64,000 bases of DNA, from contig NZ_QRCT01000020.1 in assembly GCF_003363435.1 (NCBI RefSeq), forward strand, positions 1-64,000, written 5' to 3'. The DNA is from Anaerosacchariphilus polymeriproducens. GTDB lineage: Bacteria; Bacillota; Clostridia; Lachnospirales; Lachnospiraceae. This document shows positions 35,659 to 45,294 of the stretch, in pieces; the stretch's first letter is position 1, and each line of letters starts with the position of its first letter. Below the pieces are notes generated by a model. It was not told where the DNA came from. It saw only the letters and a list, made by a program, of their open reading frames with translations, and made no database searches. Made by a program: the position numbers and the translations under genes.

Positions 35659-36333
35659 TTAAATCCATTCATTTTCTTCCCAATATTTTTTATCAATAGG
35701 GTTCCAATTATTCACTTTTTGTTGTTTTCGAATAAGTTTAAAAATAAAACCCACTTTTAAACCTGGTTTGATCGTTCCAACTCTTCTTAATATTTTATCT
35801 GCAGTTTTATTTACTTCATCCGTTATCTTTTCCTTTTTTATAGGTTTTACCTCATTCCAGGACATGGCTTCAACTTGTTCTGCAATTTGATATACTTTGG
35901 GAATGCTCCACCAAAACATTTGACGTTTTATACTCTTTGTAACTGTTTTTGCTCCCATTCCTGCTGTGGTAGAAATAGCTACACCAATTTTCTTTTTCAT
36001 AAGCGGATGTGGTCTATGTGCCATCCATCGATATGCCATATGATCAAATAACATTTTTAACTGTCCTGTCATTCCCATACAATAATTAGGCGATTCTGCA
36101 ATAATTATATCTGCATTTTCAATCGCTTTTATTATTGGTTGTACTTCAGTTCTATGTGGGCAAAATTCCTCACCTTTCACAATGCAGGCAAAGCACCCGA
36201 TACACGGTTTTAAATGATTGGTCTGAAATTCTAGGATTTCTTCTGCACTATCAGCCAATCGATCCAATAGCATTTTGGTAATATTATATGTACTACCTTT
36301 ATGACTTTGTCCATGTAAAACAACAATCTTCAT
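35659..36333 (-). CDS. flavodoxin-fold NAD(P)H-dependent reductase with Cys cluster (Isf-like)
   Basis: The 224-aa protein has a flavodoxin-like NADPH-dependent FMN reductase fold, beginning IVVLHGQSHKGSTYNITK with the phosphate-binding loop. Cys44, Cys47, Cys50 and Cys58 (CxxCxxC-x7-C) match the compact [4Fe-4S] motif of iron-sulfur flavoproteins of anaerobes. SPNYCMGMTGQLKMLFDH (about 81-98) supports the FMN site. It may pass electrons in oxidative stress or to small molecules. It stands alone between the permease and the biotin operon. Confidence 0.85.
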   Translation of the reverse strand: MKIVVLHGQSHKGSTYNITKMLLDRLADSAEEILEFQTNHLKPCIGCFACIVKGEEFCPHRTEVQPIIKAIENADIIIAESPNYCMGMTGQLKMLFDHMAYRWMAHRPHPLMKKKIGVAISTTAGMGAKTVTKSIKRQMFWWSIPKVYQIAEQVEAMSWNEVKPIKKEKITDEVNKTADKILRRVGTIKPGLKVGFIFKLIRKQQKVNNWNPIDKKYWEENEWI

Positions 36334-36430
36334 AATCTCTTTCCTTTCCCCTATTATTTACTATTTTACATATAATAAACAATATAATTTCTTTTAAATA
36401 ATATCATCGAATCTCTTTAAAAGTAAAGAA

Positions 36431-36464
36431 AATCCTCCTAAAACTAAAAAGTTTTAAAAGGATT
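36431..36464 (-). terminator. terminator of the biotin-ADH operon
   Basis: AATCCT ... AGGATT, with a long inner TTAAAAC/GTTTTAG stem, lies just past the alcohol dehydrogenase stop and is followed on the minus strand by TTTCTTT. Confidence 0.7.
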
Positions 36465-36470
36465 ATAATT

Positions 36471-37640
36471 CTATCGATATGATTGCTTTAAGATTTCCAA
36501 ACAAGTCTCATCACTAACAGGCAATGGATCTACCTCGAATAGTCCCCCCATTGTATGTCTTGCATTTTTTGCAATATCAGGTAACTCTTCTTTCGTTATT
36601 CCGTAATCAGACATTTTTAATTCACTGACTCCACATGCTTCTTGCAATTCAACAAGGGCTTCTACAAACTCCATTGGATTACTTGCATTGGATTTACCCA
36701 TGACTCTTGCCATTTCAATAAATTTTTCATCACAAGCATGGTTCTCTACAAAATTTGAATAATATGCTTTACTAATCATAATCAGCCCTGCTCCATGTGG
36801 AAGGTTTGGGTGAAAAGCGCTCATTGCATGTTCTATTGAATGTTCAGATATACATCCGGAAGTCGATTCTACCATTCCGGCTAATGTATTTCCTAATGCA
36901 ACACACTCTCTTGCACCAATATTTTTGCCATCTCGAACTGCTGTTGCAAGATTCTTTGAAATCAATTCAATAGCTTTTAAACTATAAATATCACTCATCA
37001 CATTAGCAGTATTATTGATGTAACCTTCTGTACTATGGAATAAAGCGTCAAATCCTTGATAAGCTGTTAAATCTGCTGGTACTGTTAACATCAACTCAGG
37101 ATCCACAACAGACAATACTGGAAATGTTTTTTCGTATCCAAATCCTATTTTTTCATTCGTTTCCTCTTTGGTTATAACTGTCCATGGGTCTGCTTCTGTT
37201 CCTGTACCCGCCGTTGTAGTTATTGCTATAATAGGAAGAGGATCGTTCTTTACCTGCAGTCCTTTTCCACTTCCACCGCTAATGTAGTCCCAAAAATCAC
37301 CTTCATTGGTACTCATAACAGCAATCGCTTTCGCAGAATCAATACTGCTTCCACCACCAAGACCAACTACAAAATCACATTTCTTTTCTCTTGCAAAAAC
37401 TGCCCCTTCCATAACATGTCCATTAATTGGATTTGATAGAATTTTATCAAACACAAATGTCTCTACACCAGCTTTATGCATCTGCTCTTCTACCTTTTGT
37501 AAATAGCCGTTCGCCCTGGTGGATTTCCCTGCCGAGATGACTATCAGAGCTTTTTTACCGGGCATTTTTTCCTTATATAATTGATCTAATTTACCTCGGC
37601 CAAACAAAATTTTCGTTGGTATAAAATAATCAAATTCCAT
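36471..37640 (-). CDS. iron-containing alcohol dehydrogenase (group III)
   Basis: The 389-aa protein is a group III metal-dependent alcohol dehydrogenase (butanol/lactaldehyde type): NAD(P) loop GLGGGSSIDSAKAIA (93-107), TAGTGTEAD (143-151), and metal ligands Asp198, His202, His267 (near His271) and His282. It reduces aldehydes or oxidises alcohols; the substrate is unknown. It starts 27 bp after bioA with a good GGAGG and no terminator between, and a terminator follows, so it is likely the last gene of the biotin operon, which is unusual. Confidence 0.9.
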   Translation of the reverse strand: MEFDYFIPTKILFGRGKLDQLYKEKMPGKKALIVISAGKSTRANGYLQKVEEQMHKAGVETFVFDKILSNPINGHVMEGAVFAREKKCDFVVGLGGGSSIDSAKAIAVMSTNEGDFWDYISGGSGKGLQVKNDPLPIIAITTTAGTGTEADPWTVITKEETNEKIGFGYEKTFPVLSVVDPELMLTVPADLTAYQGFDALFHSTEGYINNTANVMSDIYSLKAIELISKNLATAVRDGKNIGARECVALGNTLAGMVESTSGCISEHSIEHAMSAFHPNLPHGAGLIMISKAYYSNFVENHACDEKFIEMARVMGKSNASNPMEFVEALVELQEACGVSELKMSDYGITKEELPDIAKNARHTMGGLFEVDPLPVSDETCLEILKQSYR

Positions 37641-37667
37641 ATAATACCTCCAATCCGTTTCTTTAAT

Positions 37668-39011
37668 TTAGCACGTTAATATTTCATTGATAGATTCTTT
37701 ACATATTTTAATAGCTTTATCAATTTGCTCTGTATTTATTATAAGTGGCGGATTAAAATACAATACATTCCCCAAGGGACGCAATATCAAACCTTTTTTT
37801 AATGCACTTTTATATATTTGATATCCAATTCTTAATGAAGAGTCAAACTCTGTTTTCGTTTTCTTATCCGGAGTCAATTCGATTGCATTGATAAGTCCAA
37901 TGTTTCTAATTTCACCTACATTAGGATGTTCTATTAATGCTTCTTTTAATCTCTCATGCAGATAAAAACCGCGTAGCTTCACATTTTGAAGAATATTATC
38001 CTCACGTAAGACTTTTTGTACTGCAAGAGCTGCAGAACAACCTAAGGGGTTCCCACTATATGTATGGCTATGCATAAATGCTTTCCCTTTACTATAATCA
38101 TCATAAAAAGCATTATAAATTTGATCTGTTGTTATGGTAATTGCCATCGGCATATAGCCGCCTGTAAGACCTTTAGAAATACACATAATATCCGGGCTTA
38201 CTTCTGCATGTTCAAAAGCAAACATTTTGCCTGTCCGTCCAAACCCTGTTGCGATTTCATCTGCTATTAATAAAACGTTAAACTTATCACAGATTTCTCT
38301 CAACTTTTTCAAATAGACCGGAGGATATATCCGCATTCCTGCACATGCCTGCAACAAAGGCTCCACAATGATCGCGCAAGTCTCCTCTGCATGTTCTTCA
38401 AAAGCTTTCTCCGCCATTTCAAAACACTCCGCATTACAACTATCTCTACATTTTCCATATTTACATCGATAGCAGTCCGGCGCCTCAATTCGAATGGAAT
38501 CCATTAACATTGGCTGATACAATTTAGCATATAAATCTAAACTACCCACTGATAAAGCTCCTATGGTCTCTCCATGATAACCTTCTGAAAGACACATAAA
38601 CTTTATTTTTTTTGGAAAACCTGTTTGATACTGATATTGAAAACTCATTTTTAATGCACACTCAATAGATGCTGAACCATTATCTGAAAAGTTAAATTTT
38701 GTGAGCCCTTTCGGTATTATCTTTAACAATTCTTCACATAACTCTATCGCCGGTTCATGGGTTAGATTTGCAAATATAACATGTTCTAATTTATCAATTT
38801 GTTCTTTAATCCGTTCGTTTATCTTCGGATTACAATGACCTAGCAAATTACACCACCAGGAACTTACGATATCAATATATTCTTTTCCGTCCTTATCATA
38901 TAAATAAATACCTTTTCCATGATCTATTAAGATAGGTTTTAACTCTTCATAATCTTTCATCTGTGAACAAGGATGCCATATAAATTTTAAATCTTTTGCC
39001 ACTAAATCCAT
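37668..39011 (-). CDS. bioA: adenosylmethionine-8-amino-7-oxononanoate aminotransferase
   Basis: BioA makes 7,8-diaminononanoate from 7-keto-8-aminopelargonate, a PLP-dependent step in biotin synthesis. The 447-aa protein has YHGETIGALSVG (about 143-154), LLIADEIATGFGRTGKMFAFEH (about 240-261) and the PLP Lys in CISKGLTGGYMP (about 270-281). A Cys-rich insert (CYRCKYGKCRDSCNAECF, about 188-205) is shared with Gram-positive BioA. In bioW-type pathways the amino donor can be lysine instead of SAM; this cannot be settled here. It is 15 bp after bioD. Confidence 0.94.
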   Translation of the reverse strand: MDLVAKDLKFIWHPCSQMKDYEELKPILIDHGKGIYLYDKDGKEYIDIVSSWWCNLLGHCNPKINERIKEQIDKLEHVIFANLTHEPAIELCEELLKIIPKGLTKFNFSDNGSASIECALKMSFQYQYQTGFPKKIKFMCLSEGYHGETIGALSVGSLDLYAKLYQPMLMDSIRIEAPDCYRCKYGKCRDSCNAECFEMAEKAFEEHAEETCAIIVEPLLQACAGMRIYPPVYLKKLREICDKFNVLLIADEIATGFGRTGKMFAFEHAEVSPDIMCISKGLTGGYMPMAITITTDQIYNAFYDDYSKGKAFMHSHTYSGNPLGCSAALAVQKVLREDNILQNVKLRGFYLHERLKEALIEHPNVGEIRNIGLINAIELTPDKKTKTEFDSSLRIGYQIYKSALKKGLILRPLGNVLYFNPPLIINTEQIDKAIKICKESINEILTC

Positions 39012-39026
39012 ACTTTTTCTTTCCCT

Positions 39027-39710
39027 TCATTTATATAAAGCAATTAGTTTATCAAGTTCTATTTTCAATTCCCGATCTCCCCGCTGCACTTTAGAAATCA
39101 CATCAATTCCCGTCACTTCCTCAATCATTTTTATGTTGTCTTCTTCCATAATATTCCTCGGATGATAATTATTAAATATTATTCCTTTTATTTCAATGTT
39201 TTTACTACGCATATACTCTACAGTCAAAACAACACTATTAATCGTTCCCAGCCCTGCATCTGCAACTATCAGACACGGAGTTTCAAATTCATGAATAATA
39301 TCTACCAACCATAATGATCTTTCATCATATCTTATCGGACAAACAATTCCTCCACTACCTTCTAAAGTAAGATAATCATACTTACTACTATTTTTTTGAA
39401 AGTCTCTTTTTACGACTTCCATACAGACCGGATTCCCTTCTATTTTTGCAGCAAGATGGGGGGAAACTTCTGCTTCATAAACATACGAGACCATATTTTC
39501 CACCTCTTCTTGAAGCCCTGACATAGAACGGACAGCCAATGCATCACCAGGTATCAATCTATTGTCCAAATCCCGCCGATTACCACTAACTGCAGCTTTG
39601 TAATATCCTGCATTTTTTCCAGCATCCTTAAGTCTTTTTGTTATTAATCCTGTTATATAAGTCTTGCCTACCTCAGTACCAGTTCCTGTTATAAATAAAT
39701 TTTTACTCAT
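39027..39710 (-). CDS. bioD: dethiobiotin synthetase
   Basis: BioD closes the ureido ring of dethiobiotin from diaminononanoate, CO2 and ATP. The 227-aa protein has the P-loop-like start LFITGTGTEVGKTYITGLI (5-23), the catalytic KAAVSG (38-43) and LEGSGGIVCPI (about 116-126). It is 24 bp after the bioW-bioF fusion and 15 bp before bioA. Confidence 0.95.
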   Translation of the reverse strand: MSKNLFITGTGTEVGKTYITGLITKRLKDAGKNAGYYKAAVSGNRRDLDNRLIPGDALAVRSMSGLQEEVENMVSYVYEAEVSPHLAAKIEGNPVCMEVVKRDFQKNSSKYDYLTLEGSGGIVCPIRYDERSLWLVDIIHEFETPCLIVADAGLGTINSVVLTVEYMRSKNIEIKGIIFNNYHPRNIMEEDNIKMIEEVTGIDVISKVQRGDRELKIELDKLIALYK

Positions 39711-39734
39711 ACCGGTTCACCTCATCTTTCTGTT

Positions 39735-41642
39735 TTAAAGTAAGGATGCTATTTTATTTGCAACATTCTCCAATTCCCAATATGTATGGGAAGACATAAT
39801 TGTAATTCTTAGGATTGCTTCCCCTTTCTTTACCGTTGGATACCGAATAGCCGAAATAAAATATCCCATTTTTAACAACTTTTCTGATATCTCCATTGCT
39901 TTTTCCTCATTTCCTATAACAACGGGAACGATAGCACTTTTCGCTTCTACTTCAATTCCCTTCTTCTTTAAACACTTTTCAAAAAAAGTAATATTTTCTT
40001 GTAATCTGCGGACTCTTTTTGGATCTTTTTTTATAATCTCAACTGCTTTAATAGATGCAGCTATCGTTACCGGAGATAACGCTGTTGTATAAATAAACCC
40101 TCTTGCCTTATTTTTCAAATATTCAATCAACATTTGATTTCCACAAACAAATCCACCTTCACTTCCTATGGCTTTACTTAATGTACCCATTAATATATCA
40201 GGCTTTTGATTCAATCCATAATATTCTACAACGCCTCTACCGGTTTTCCCAATAACGCCTAAGGTATGTGCTTCATCCACCATAGAAAATAATCCGTATT
40301 GATCCGCAATCCTTAAAAGCTCCGGTAAATGAACAATATCTCCACCCATACTAAAAACTGCGTCGCTGACAATCATTCCTTTTTTGCCTATATACTGTTT
40401 TACTTTCTCCTCTAAATCCCTCATATCATTATGTTTATAGATTACTAATTCAGCTTTACTAAGTCTGCATCCATCTATAATACTTGCATGATTAAGTTCA
40501 TCACTAAATATAATATCTTCACTTGAACATAATGTAGAAATCGTAGCAAGATTAGCTATATAACCACTGTTAAAAACCAATGCTGCTTCTGTACCCAAAA
40601 AATCTGATAATACCTGCTCAAGTTTTTCATGAATCTTTGTATTCCCTGTGGTTAGTCTAGATCCCCCTGAACCGGTTCCATATTGTTCTAATATTTTTTT
40701 TGCATATTCATTAATCGCTTTTTCATTTGCCAAGTCCAGATAACTATTTGAAGATAGCATTAACATATCTTGATTATTTAAGGAAATATATTTATTTTGT
40801 GCAGAACTTATTGTTTTCATTTTTCTATATAGATTACAATCTTTCAGTTGTTCCAACTCATTATCAATTTCTTGCCACTTCTTATCTACCGACTCCTTTC
40901 GACTGTCTTTCAATTCTACAATATTATCTACTAAAACATATTGTTTTTCTAAAAAGTTAATTGTTTTATATATCTCATCTTTATCACCATCATAGAGAAA
41001 AATCCTGCCGCCTTTATCTGAACCGGCTTTTTTCATATTCGTAATTCTGACATAACCAAATTGTTGAGAAGCTACATAACCTGTAACATAATCCGGATCA
41101 TCCGAAACACAAATCTCCCCAATTATATTAGGAGCATTGGCAACCTTAGTAGCTAACACAATTGCCTCTTTGTAATGATTTTTTTGAATCGCATTAGATA
41201 AGAATTGTACTCCGGAGTCCATATTGGTAGCTCTTATTCCTCTTTCTTTATCCGGCTCTAATCTTTCTAATGTATTGATATCCAAAATTACTGCTCCTCT
41301 AAGCGTATCTACCTTGTCAAATATTTTCAAAATTTCTTTTCCTTTTGAAATTCCAAGAAGCTCAAGCAGTTCTAAAACTTTTTGCCTTCCATCTTCATAA
41401 CTGTCTGTTTCAACTGTCCTCACTTTCAATGATTCAAGTCTGATAATTTTCTCTTCCCTCACTTCTTCCATTTTTAAATTTATATAATCCGGTTTCCCTT
41501 TAGAATGTTTCATTGCCCTGCTTATTAATTGTTTCGAACAGTCTATTATTTGCTCATCCATAATAATTCTTTCTGCACCAGATATATGTTTATTAAACTC
41601 TCCATCTTTTTTACTTGCCCTCATTTTTATACTATATAACAT
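39735..41642 (-). CDS. fused 6-carboxyhexanoate-CoA ligase / 8-amino-7-oxononanoate synthase (BioW-BioF)
   Basis: A single 635-aa protein joins two biotin enzymes. Residues 1-255 are BioW, which makes pimeloyl-CoA from pimelate, ATP and CoA: YSIKMRAS (3-10), HISGAERI (19-26), RGIRATNMD (134-142) and KAGSDKGGRIF (205-215). Residues about 258-635 are BioF, a PLP enzyme that condenses pimeloyl-CoA with alanine: YGTGSGGSRLTTGN (321-334), VDEAHTLGVIG (455-465) and PLP Lys490 in GTLSKAIGSEGG. Fusion would hand pimeloyl-CoA directly to BioF. It is first in the operon, right after a BirA operator. No pimelate source (BioI, BioC/BioH) or bioB is in the window. Confidence 0.95.
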   Translation of the reverse strand: MLYSIKMRASKKDGEFNKHISGAERIIMDEQIIDCSKQLISRAMKHSKGKPDYINLKMEEVREEKIIRLESLKVRTVETDSYEDGRQKVLELLELLGISKGKEILKIFDKVDTLRGAVILDINTLERLEPDKERGIRATNMDSGVQFLSNAIQKNHYKEAIVLATKVANAPNIIGEICVSDDPDYVTGYVASQQFGYVRITNMKKAGSDKGGRIFLYDGDKDEIYKTINFLEKQYVLVDNIVELKDSRKESVDKKWQEIDNELEQLKDCNLYRKMKTISSAQNKYISLNNQDMLMLSSNSYLDLANEKAINEYAKKILEQYGTGSGGSRLTTGNTKIHEKLEQVLSDFLGTEAALVFNSGYIANLATISTLCSSEDIIFSDELNHASIIDGCRLSKAELVIYKHNDMRDLEEKVKQYIGKKGMIVSDAVFSMGGDIVHLPELLRIADQYGLFSMVDEAHTLGVIGKTGRGVVEYYGLNQKPDILMGTLSKAIGSEGGFVCGNQMLIEYLKNKARGFIYTTALSPVTIAASIKAVEIIKKDPKRVRRLQENITFFEKCLKKKGIEVEAKSAIVPVVIGNEEKAMEISEKLLKMGYFISAIRYPTVKKGEAILRITIMSSHTYWELENVANKIASLL

Positions 41643-41669
41643 TTAAACACACCCCTTTTTATTCTATAC

Positions 41670-41698
41670 ATTATAAAAAAAGAAGATTCAATTGTCAA
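41670..41698 (-). promoter_or_regulatory. biotin operon promoter
   Basis: On the minus strand perfect TTGACA (41693-41698), a 17-bp spacer and perfect TATAAT (41670-41675). The -35 lies inside the right half of the BirA operator. Confidence 0.9.
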
Positions 41699-41729
41699 CC
41701 TTTCTTTTTAACAGGTTAACAATTGAATC
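41685..41729. promoter_or_regulatory. BirA biotin repressor operator
   Basis: Two 16-bp half-sites (41685-41700 and 41714-41729), inverted, identical except one base and 13 bp apart, contain the BirA core TTGTTAACC-N13-GGTTGACAA. The site covers the -35 of the bio promoter, so biotinyl-AMP-loaded BirA should block transcription. Confidence 0.9.
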
Positions 41730-41804
41730 TTATATAATTTACTCTTAATATATATTTATAATTTCACTAAATTATGTTAATTCAATAAACTTTAAATTAA
41801 TTTT

Positions 41805-42557
41805 TTACCCTTCGTATTCCTTCACATCCATCCATGAAAGTAAAAAATCTCTTTCCTCTGGTTTACTTTTTACTGACTGCGAAGCTGCTACGACTGGAAG
41901 CCACTTCTGGATATACTGCTTTGCTGTACCACTCTTCTTACAGAACAATTCAAGATATTTGTCTGCAACTTCTTTTTCTCCTGACAGGCAAAAAAGCAAA
42001 TAAGTTCTTGCAACATCAGCTGATGCATTACCCTGTGTTGCATGAGACCAATCGATAATGTAAGCAACATTATCTTCTCCCAGTATTATATTGGTGGGGT
42101 TGAAATCACCGTGGCATACTTTATCATGCTTAGGCATTCCTTCAAGTCTGCTATGCAATTCAAAGCGGTTGTCAGAATCCAGTTTAGCTTCTGAAATCTT
42201 ACGGTTCATTTTATCTTTAAGTTTATTTAACAAAGGAGCCTTTTTGTTATGGACCTGAATCTGCAATTCAACGAACATCTCTAAATACTCATCATATTTA
42301 TTGGGATTTTCCTGCATTAACTGAGCAAGTGTTTTTCCTTCAATATATTCCGAAATTATTGCCCATTTATTTTCATACATAGTAACACCCAGTATCTTAG
42401 GTATATTTAAACCAGTTTCTTCGATCCGTGCCTGATTTAATGCTTCATTAAGAATATCAGCTTTTGAATAATCATTATCAAATAACTTAATTACTTTATC
42501 TTCATCCCTGTAAACTGTTTTCCCTGTTCTAACTGCAATAATTCGATCCAAATTCAT
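41805..42557 (-). CDS. aminoglycoside-phosphotransferase-fold kinase
   Basis: The 250-aa protein has an APH/choline-kinase fold: catalytic HGDFNPTN (149-156, with Asp151 and Asn156) and metal-binding IIDW (167-170). Such proteins phosphorylate small hydroxyl compounds (aminoglycosides, fructosamine, choline, homoserine). The 12-bp gap to adhE makes co-transcription with it very likely; genes of this kind follow adhE in related Lachnospiraceae, as far as I recall. The natural substrate is unknown, and I would not call it an antibiotic resistance gene. Confidence 0.85.
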   Translation of the reverse strand: MNLDRIIAVRTGKTVYRDEDKVIKLFDNDYSKADILNEALNQARIEETGLNIPKILGVTMYENKWAIISEYIEGKTLAQLMQENPNKYDEYLEMFVELQIQVHNKKAPLLNKLKDKMNRKISEAKLDSDNRFELHSRLEGMPKHDKVCHGDFNPTNIILGEDNVAYIIDWSHATQGNASADVARTYLLFCLSGEKEVADKYLELFCKKSGTAKQYIQKWLPVVAASQSVKSKPEERDFLLSWMDVKEYEG

Positions 42558-42569
42558 TAATTTTCCTCC

Positions 42570-45191
42570 TTATACTCTTTCATGATTACCATAATAAGCA
42601 TTGAGATACATCTGTTTGATTTCACTCATTAAAGGATATCTTGGATTAGCACCTGTACATTGATCGTCAAATGCCTGCTCAACCATATCATCTAAACGAG
42701 CAAGGAAATCCTTTTCATCTGGAACGTAGTCTTTAATCGTTTTCTTAATACCAACTTTTTCTTTTAATTCATCAATGGCTTTAATTAAACTTTCTAATTT
42801 TTCTTCATCATTCTTTCCTTTAAGTCCAAGATAATCAGCAATTTCTGCATATCTAGATAATGTATATGGATGATCATATTGTGAGAAAGTACCCATCTTT
42901 GTCGGAACGTTTGATGCATTAAAACGTAACACTTCGTCAATCATAAGTGCATTTGCAACACCGTGTGGTAAATGATGGAATGCACCTAATTTATGAGCCA
43001 TTGAATGGCATACACCAAGGAATGCATTCGCAAATGCCATACCTGCCATAGTAGCTGCGTTAGCCATTTTTTCACGTGCTTCAGGATCTTCCTGTCCATT
43101 ATCATAAGCTCTAGGCAAGAATTCAAAGATCATTTTTAATGAACGTAATGCGATTCCATCTGTATAATCTGTTGCAAGCATAGCAGCATAAGCTTCTAAA
43201 GCATGTGTAACAGCATCAATACCAGATGCAGCTGTAAGTCCCTTAGGAGCTGCCATATGAAGATCAGCATCTACAATTGCCATATCAGGCATTAACTCAT
43301 AATCTGCTAGTGGATATTTAACACCTGTTTTTTCATCTGTAATAACTGCGAAAGGTGTTACTTCAGAACCTGTTCCTGCAGATGTAGGTATTGCTATAAA
43401 GTATGCTTTTTCTCCCATTTTAGGGAATGTATATACTCTCTTACGGATATCAACAAATCGCATAGCCATATCCATGAAATCTGCTTCCGGATGTTCATAA
43501 AGAACCCACATAATCTTACCAGCATCCATAGCAGAACCACCACCAACAGCAATAATAGTGTCTGGTTCAAAAGTTCTCATCTGTTCAGCGCCTTCTTTTG
43601 CACATGCCAATGTTGGGTCTGGTGTTACATTGTAGAATGTGGTATGTTGAATACCCATTTCATCCAATTTATCCATGATAGGTTTAGTGTAACCATTTTT
43701 ATAAAGAAAATTATCAGTTACAATAAAAACTTTCTTTTTACCCATAACATTTTTAAGTTCATCAAGTGCTACCGGTAAACATCCCTTCTTCATATATATC
43801 TTTTCAGGTGTTCTAAACCAAAGCATATTTTCTCTCCTCTCAGCTACAGTTTTAATATTAAGCAAATGCTTTACTCCTACATTTTCAGATACAGAGTTTC
43901 CTCCCCAAGATCCACAACCAAGTGTTAAAGAAGGCTGTAACTTAAAGTTATATAAATCACCAATTCCACCATGAGAAGAAGGTGTATTTACAAGAATACG
44001 GCATGTTTTCATACGTTCACCGAATTCAGCAAGTTTTTCTTTTTCTGTAGTCGCATTTAAATAAATAGATGAAGTGTGTCCATAACCACCATCAGCAATC
44101 AATTGTTCTGCTTTCGCAAATGCATCCTTAATATCTTTTGCTTTATACATAGCAAGTACTGGAGATAATTTTTCATGTGTAAATTCTTCTGAAATATCTA
44201 CGCTTTCAACTTCACCAATTAAAATTTTTGTATCTTCAGGCACTTTTACACCTGCAAATCCTGCGATAGTAACAGGTTTTTGACCAACGATCTTTGCATT
44301 TAAGGATCCATTGATAATAATTACTTTTCGTAATTTTTCTGTTTCTTCCGCATTAAGGAAATAACAGCCTCTTGCAGCAAATTCTTTTCTCACTTGATCA
44401 TAAACTTTTTCATGAGCAATAACAGATTGTTCAGATGCACAAATCATACCATTATCAAATGTCTTTGAATGAATAATTGAGTTTACAGCTAGTAAAACAT
44501 CTGCTGTCTCATCTATAATAGCCGGTGTATTACCCGCTCCAACACCAAGTGCCGGTTTTCCACTTGAATAAGCAGCTTTTACCATTCCCGGACCGCCTGT
44601 AGCAAGAATGATATCTGCTTCTTTCATAACCATATTTGTCATTTCCAAGGAAGGTTCATCGACCCATCCTACAATTCCTTCCGGAGCGCCTGCTTCAACA
44701 GCTGCTTCAAGAATCAATTTTGCAGCTGCAATTGTACAATTTTTTGCTCTTGGATGAGGACTAATAATAATACCATTACGCGTTTTTAAAGAAATAAGTA
44801 CTTTAAATATAGCAGTAGATGTTGGATTTGTAGTTGGAATAACTGCAGCAATTACTCCAATCGGTTCTGCTACTTTCTTTGTACCAAAAGCTTTATCTTC
44901 TTCTATAACACCACATGTTTTTGTATTTTTATATGCATTGTAAATATATTCTGCCGCGTAATGATTCTTAATTACTTTATCTTCTACTACACCCATTCCG
45001 GTTTCTTCTACAGCCATCTTCGCAAGTGGGATTCTTGCTTTATTCGCAGCTGTTACAGCAGCAAGGAAAATTTTATCTACTTGCTCTTGAGTATAAGTAG
45101 AAAATATTTTCTGTGCTTCACGCACACGTGCGATGGCTTCTTCTAACATCTCTACCCCGTCAACTACTGGATAAGTTACTTGTTTTTTCAT
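42570..45191 (-). CDS. adhE: bifunctional acetaldehyde-CoA / alcohol dehydrogenase
   Basis: AdhE reduces acetyl-CoA to acetaldehyde and then to ethanol, using two NADH, and forms spirosomes. Of the 873 aa, residues 1-440 are an aldehyde dehydrogenase (catalytic Cys251 in NGMICASEQ; GVGAGNTPAII 216-226). Residues about 450-873 are an iron-dependent alcohol dehydrogenase (GGGSAMDAGKIMWVLYEHP; TSAGTGSEVTPFAVITD; metal His in CHSMAHKLGAFHHLPHG). The start follows AAGGAG. A Rex operator upstream shows NADH/NAD-dependent control. It is the main ethanol-forming route of fermentation. Confidence 0.97.
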   Translation of the reverse strand: MKKQVTYPVVDGVEMLEEAIARVREAQKIFSTYTQEQVDKIFLAAVTAANKARIPLAKMAVEETGMGVVEDKVIKNHYAAEYIYNAYKNTKTCGVIEEDKAFGTKKVAEPIGVIAAVIPTTNPTSTAIFKVLISLKTRNGIIISPHPRAKNCTIAAAKLILEAAVEAGAPEGIVGWVDEPSLEMTNMVMKEADIILATGGPGMVKAAYSSGKPALGVGAGNTPAIIDETADVLLAVNSIIHSKTFDNGMICASEQSVIAHEKVYDQVRKEFAARGCYFLNAEETEKLRKVIIINGSLNAKIVGQKPVTIAGFAGVKVPEDTKILIGEVESVDISEEFTHEKLSPVLAMYKAKDIKDAFAKAEQLIADGGYGHTSSIYLNATTEKEKLAEFGERMKTCRILVNTPSSHGGIGDLYNFKLQPSLTLGCGSWGGNSVSENVGVKHLLNIKTVAERRENMLWFRTPEKIYMKKGCLPVALDELKNVMGKKKVFIVTDNFLYKNGYTKPIMDKLDEMGIQHTTFYNVTPDPTLACAKEGAEQMRTFEPDTIIAVGGGSAMDAGKIMWVLYEHPEADFMDMAMRFVDIRKRVYTFPKMGEKAYFIAIPTSAGTGSEVTPFAVITDEKTGVKYPLADYELMPDMAIVDADLHMAAPKGLTAASGIDAVTHALEAYAAMLATDYTDGIALRSLKMIFEFLPRAYDNGQEDPEAREKMANAATMAGMAFANAFLGVCHSMAHKLGAFHHLPHGVANALMIDEVLRFNASNVPTKMGTFSQYDHPYTLSRYAEIADYLGLKGKNDEEKLESLIKAIDELKEKVGIKKTIKDYVPDEKDFLARLDDMVEQAFDDQCTGANPRYPLMSEIKQMYLNAYYGNHERV

Positions 45192-45294
45192 GTTTTTTTC
45201 TCCTTTACTACATTACTATTATTCTAATTATTACCATTATTACCAGAATTACATTGATAATTCCAAATATTTATAATGGTCCCCTTTTACTTAT

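Noticed and set aside
41805-42557. Aminoglycoside resistance gene
   Set aside because: The fold is shared by many metabolic kinases and the gene is linked to adhE, with no sign of mobile DNA.
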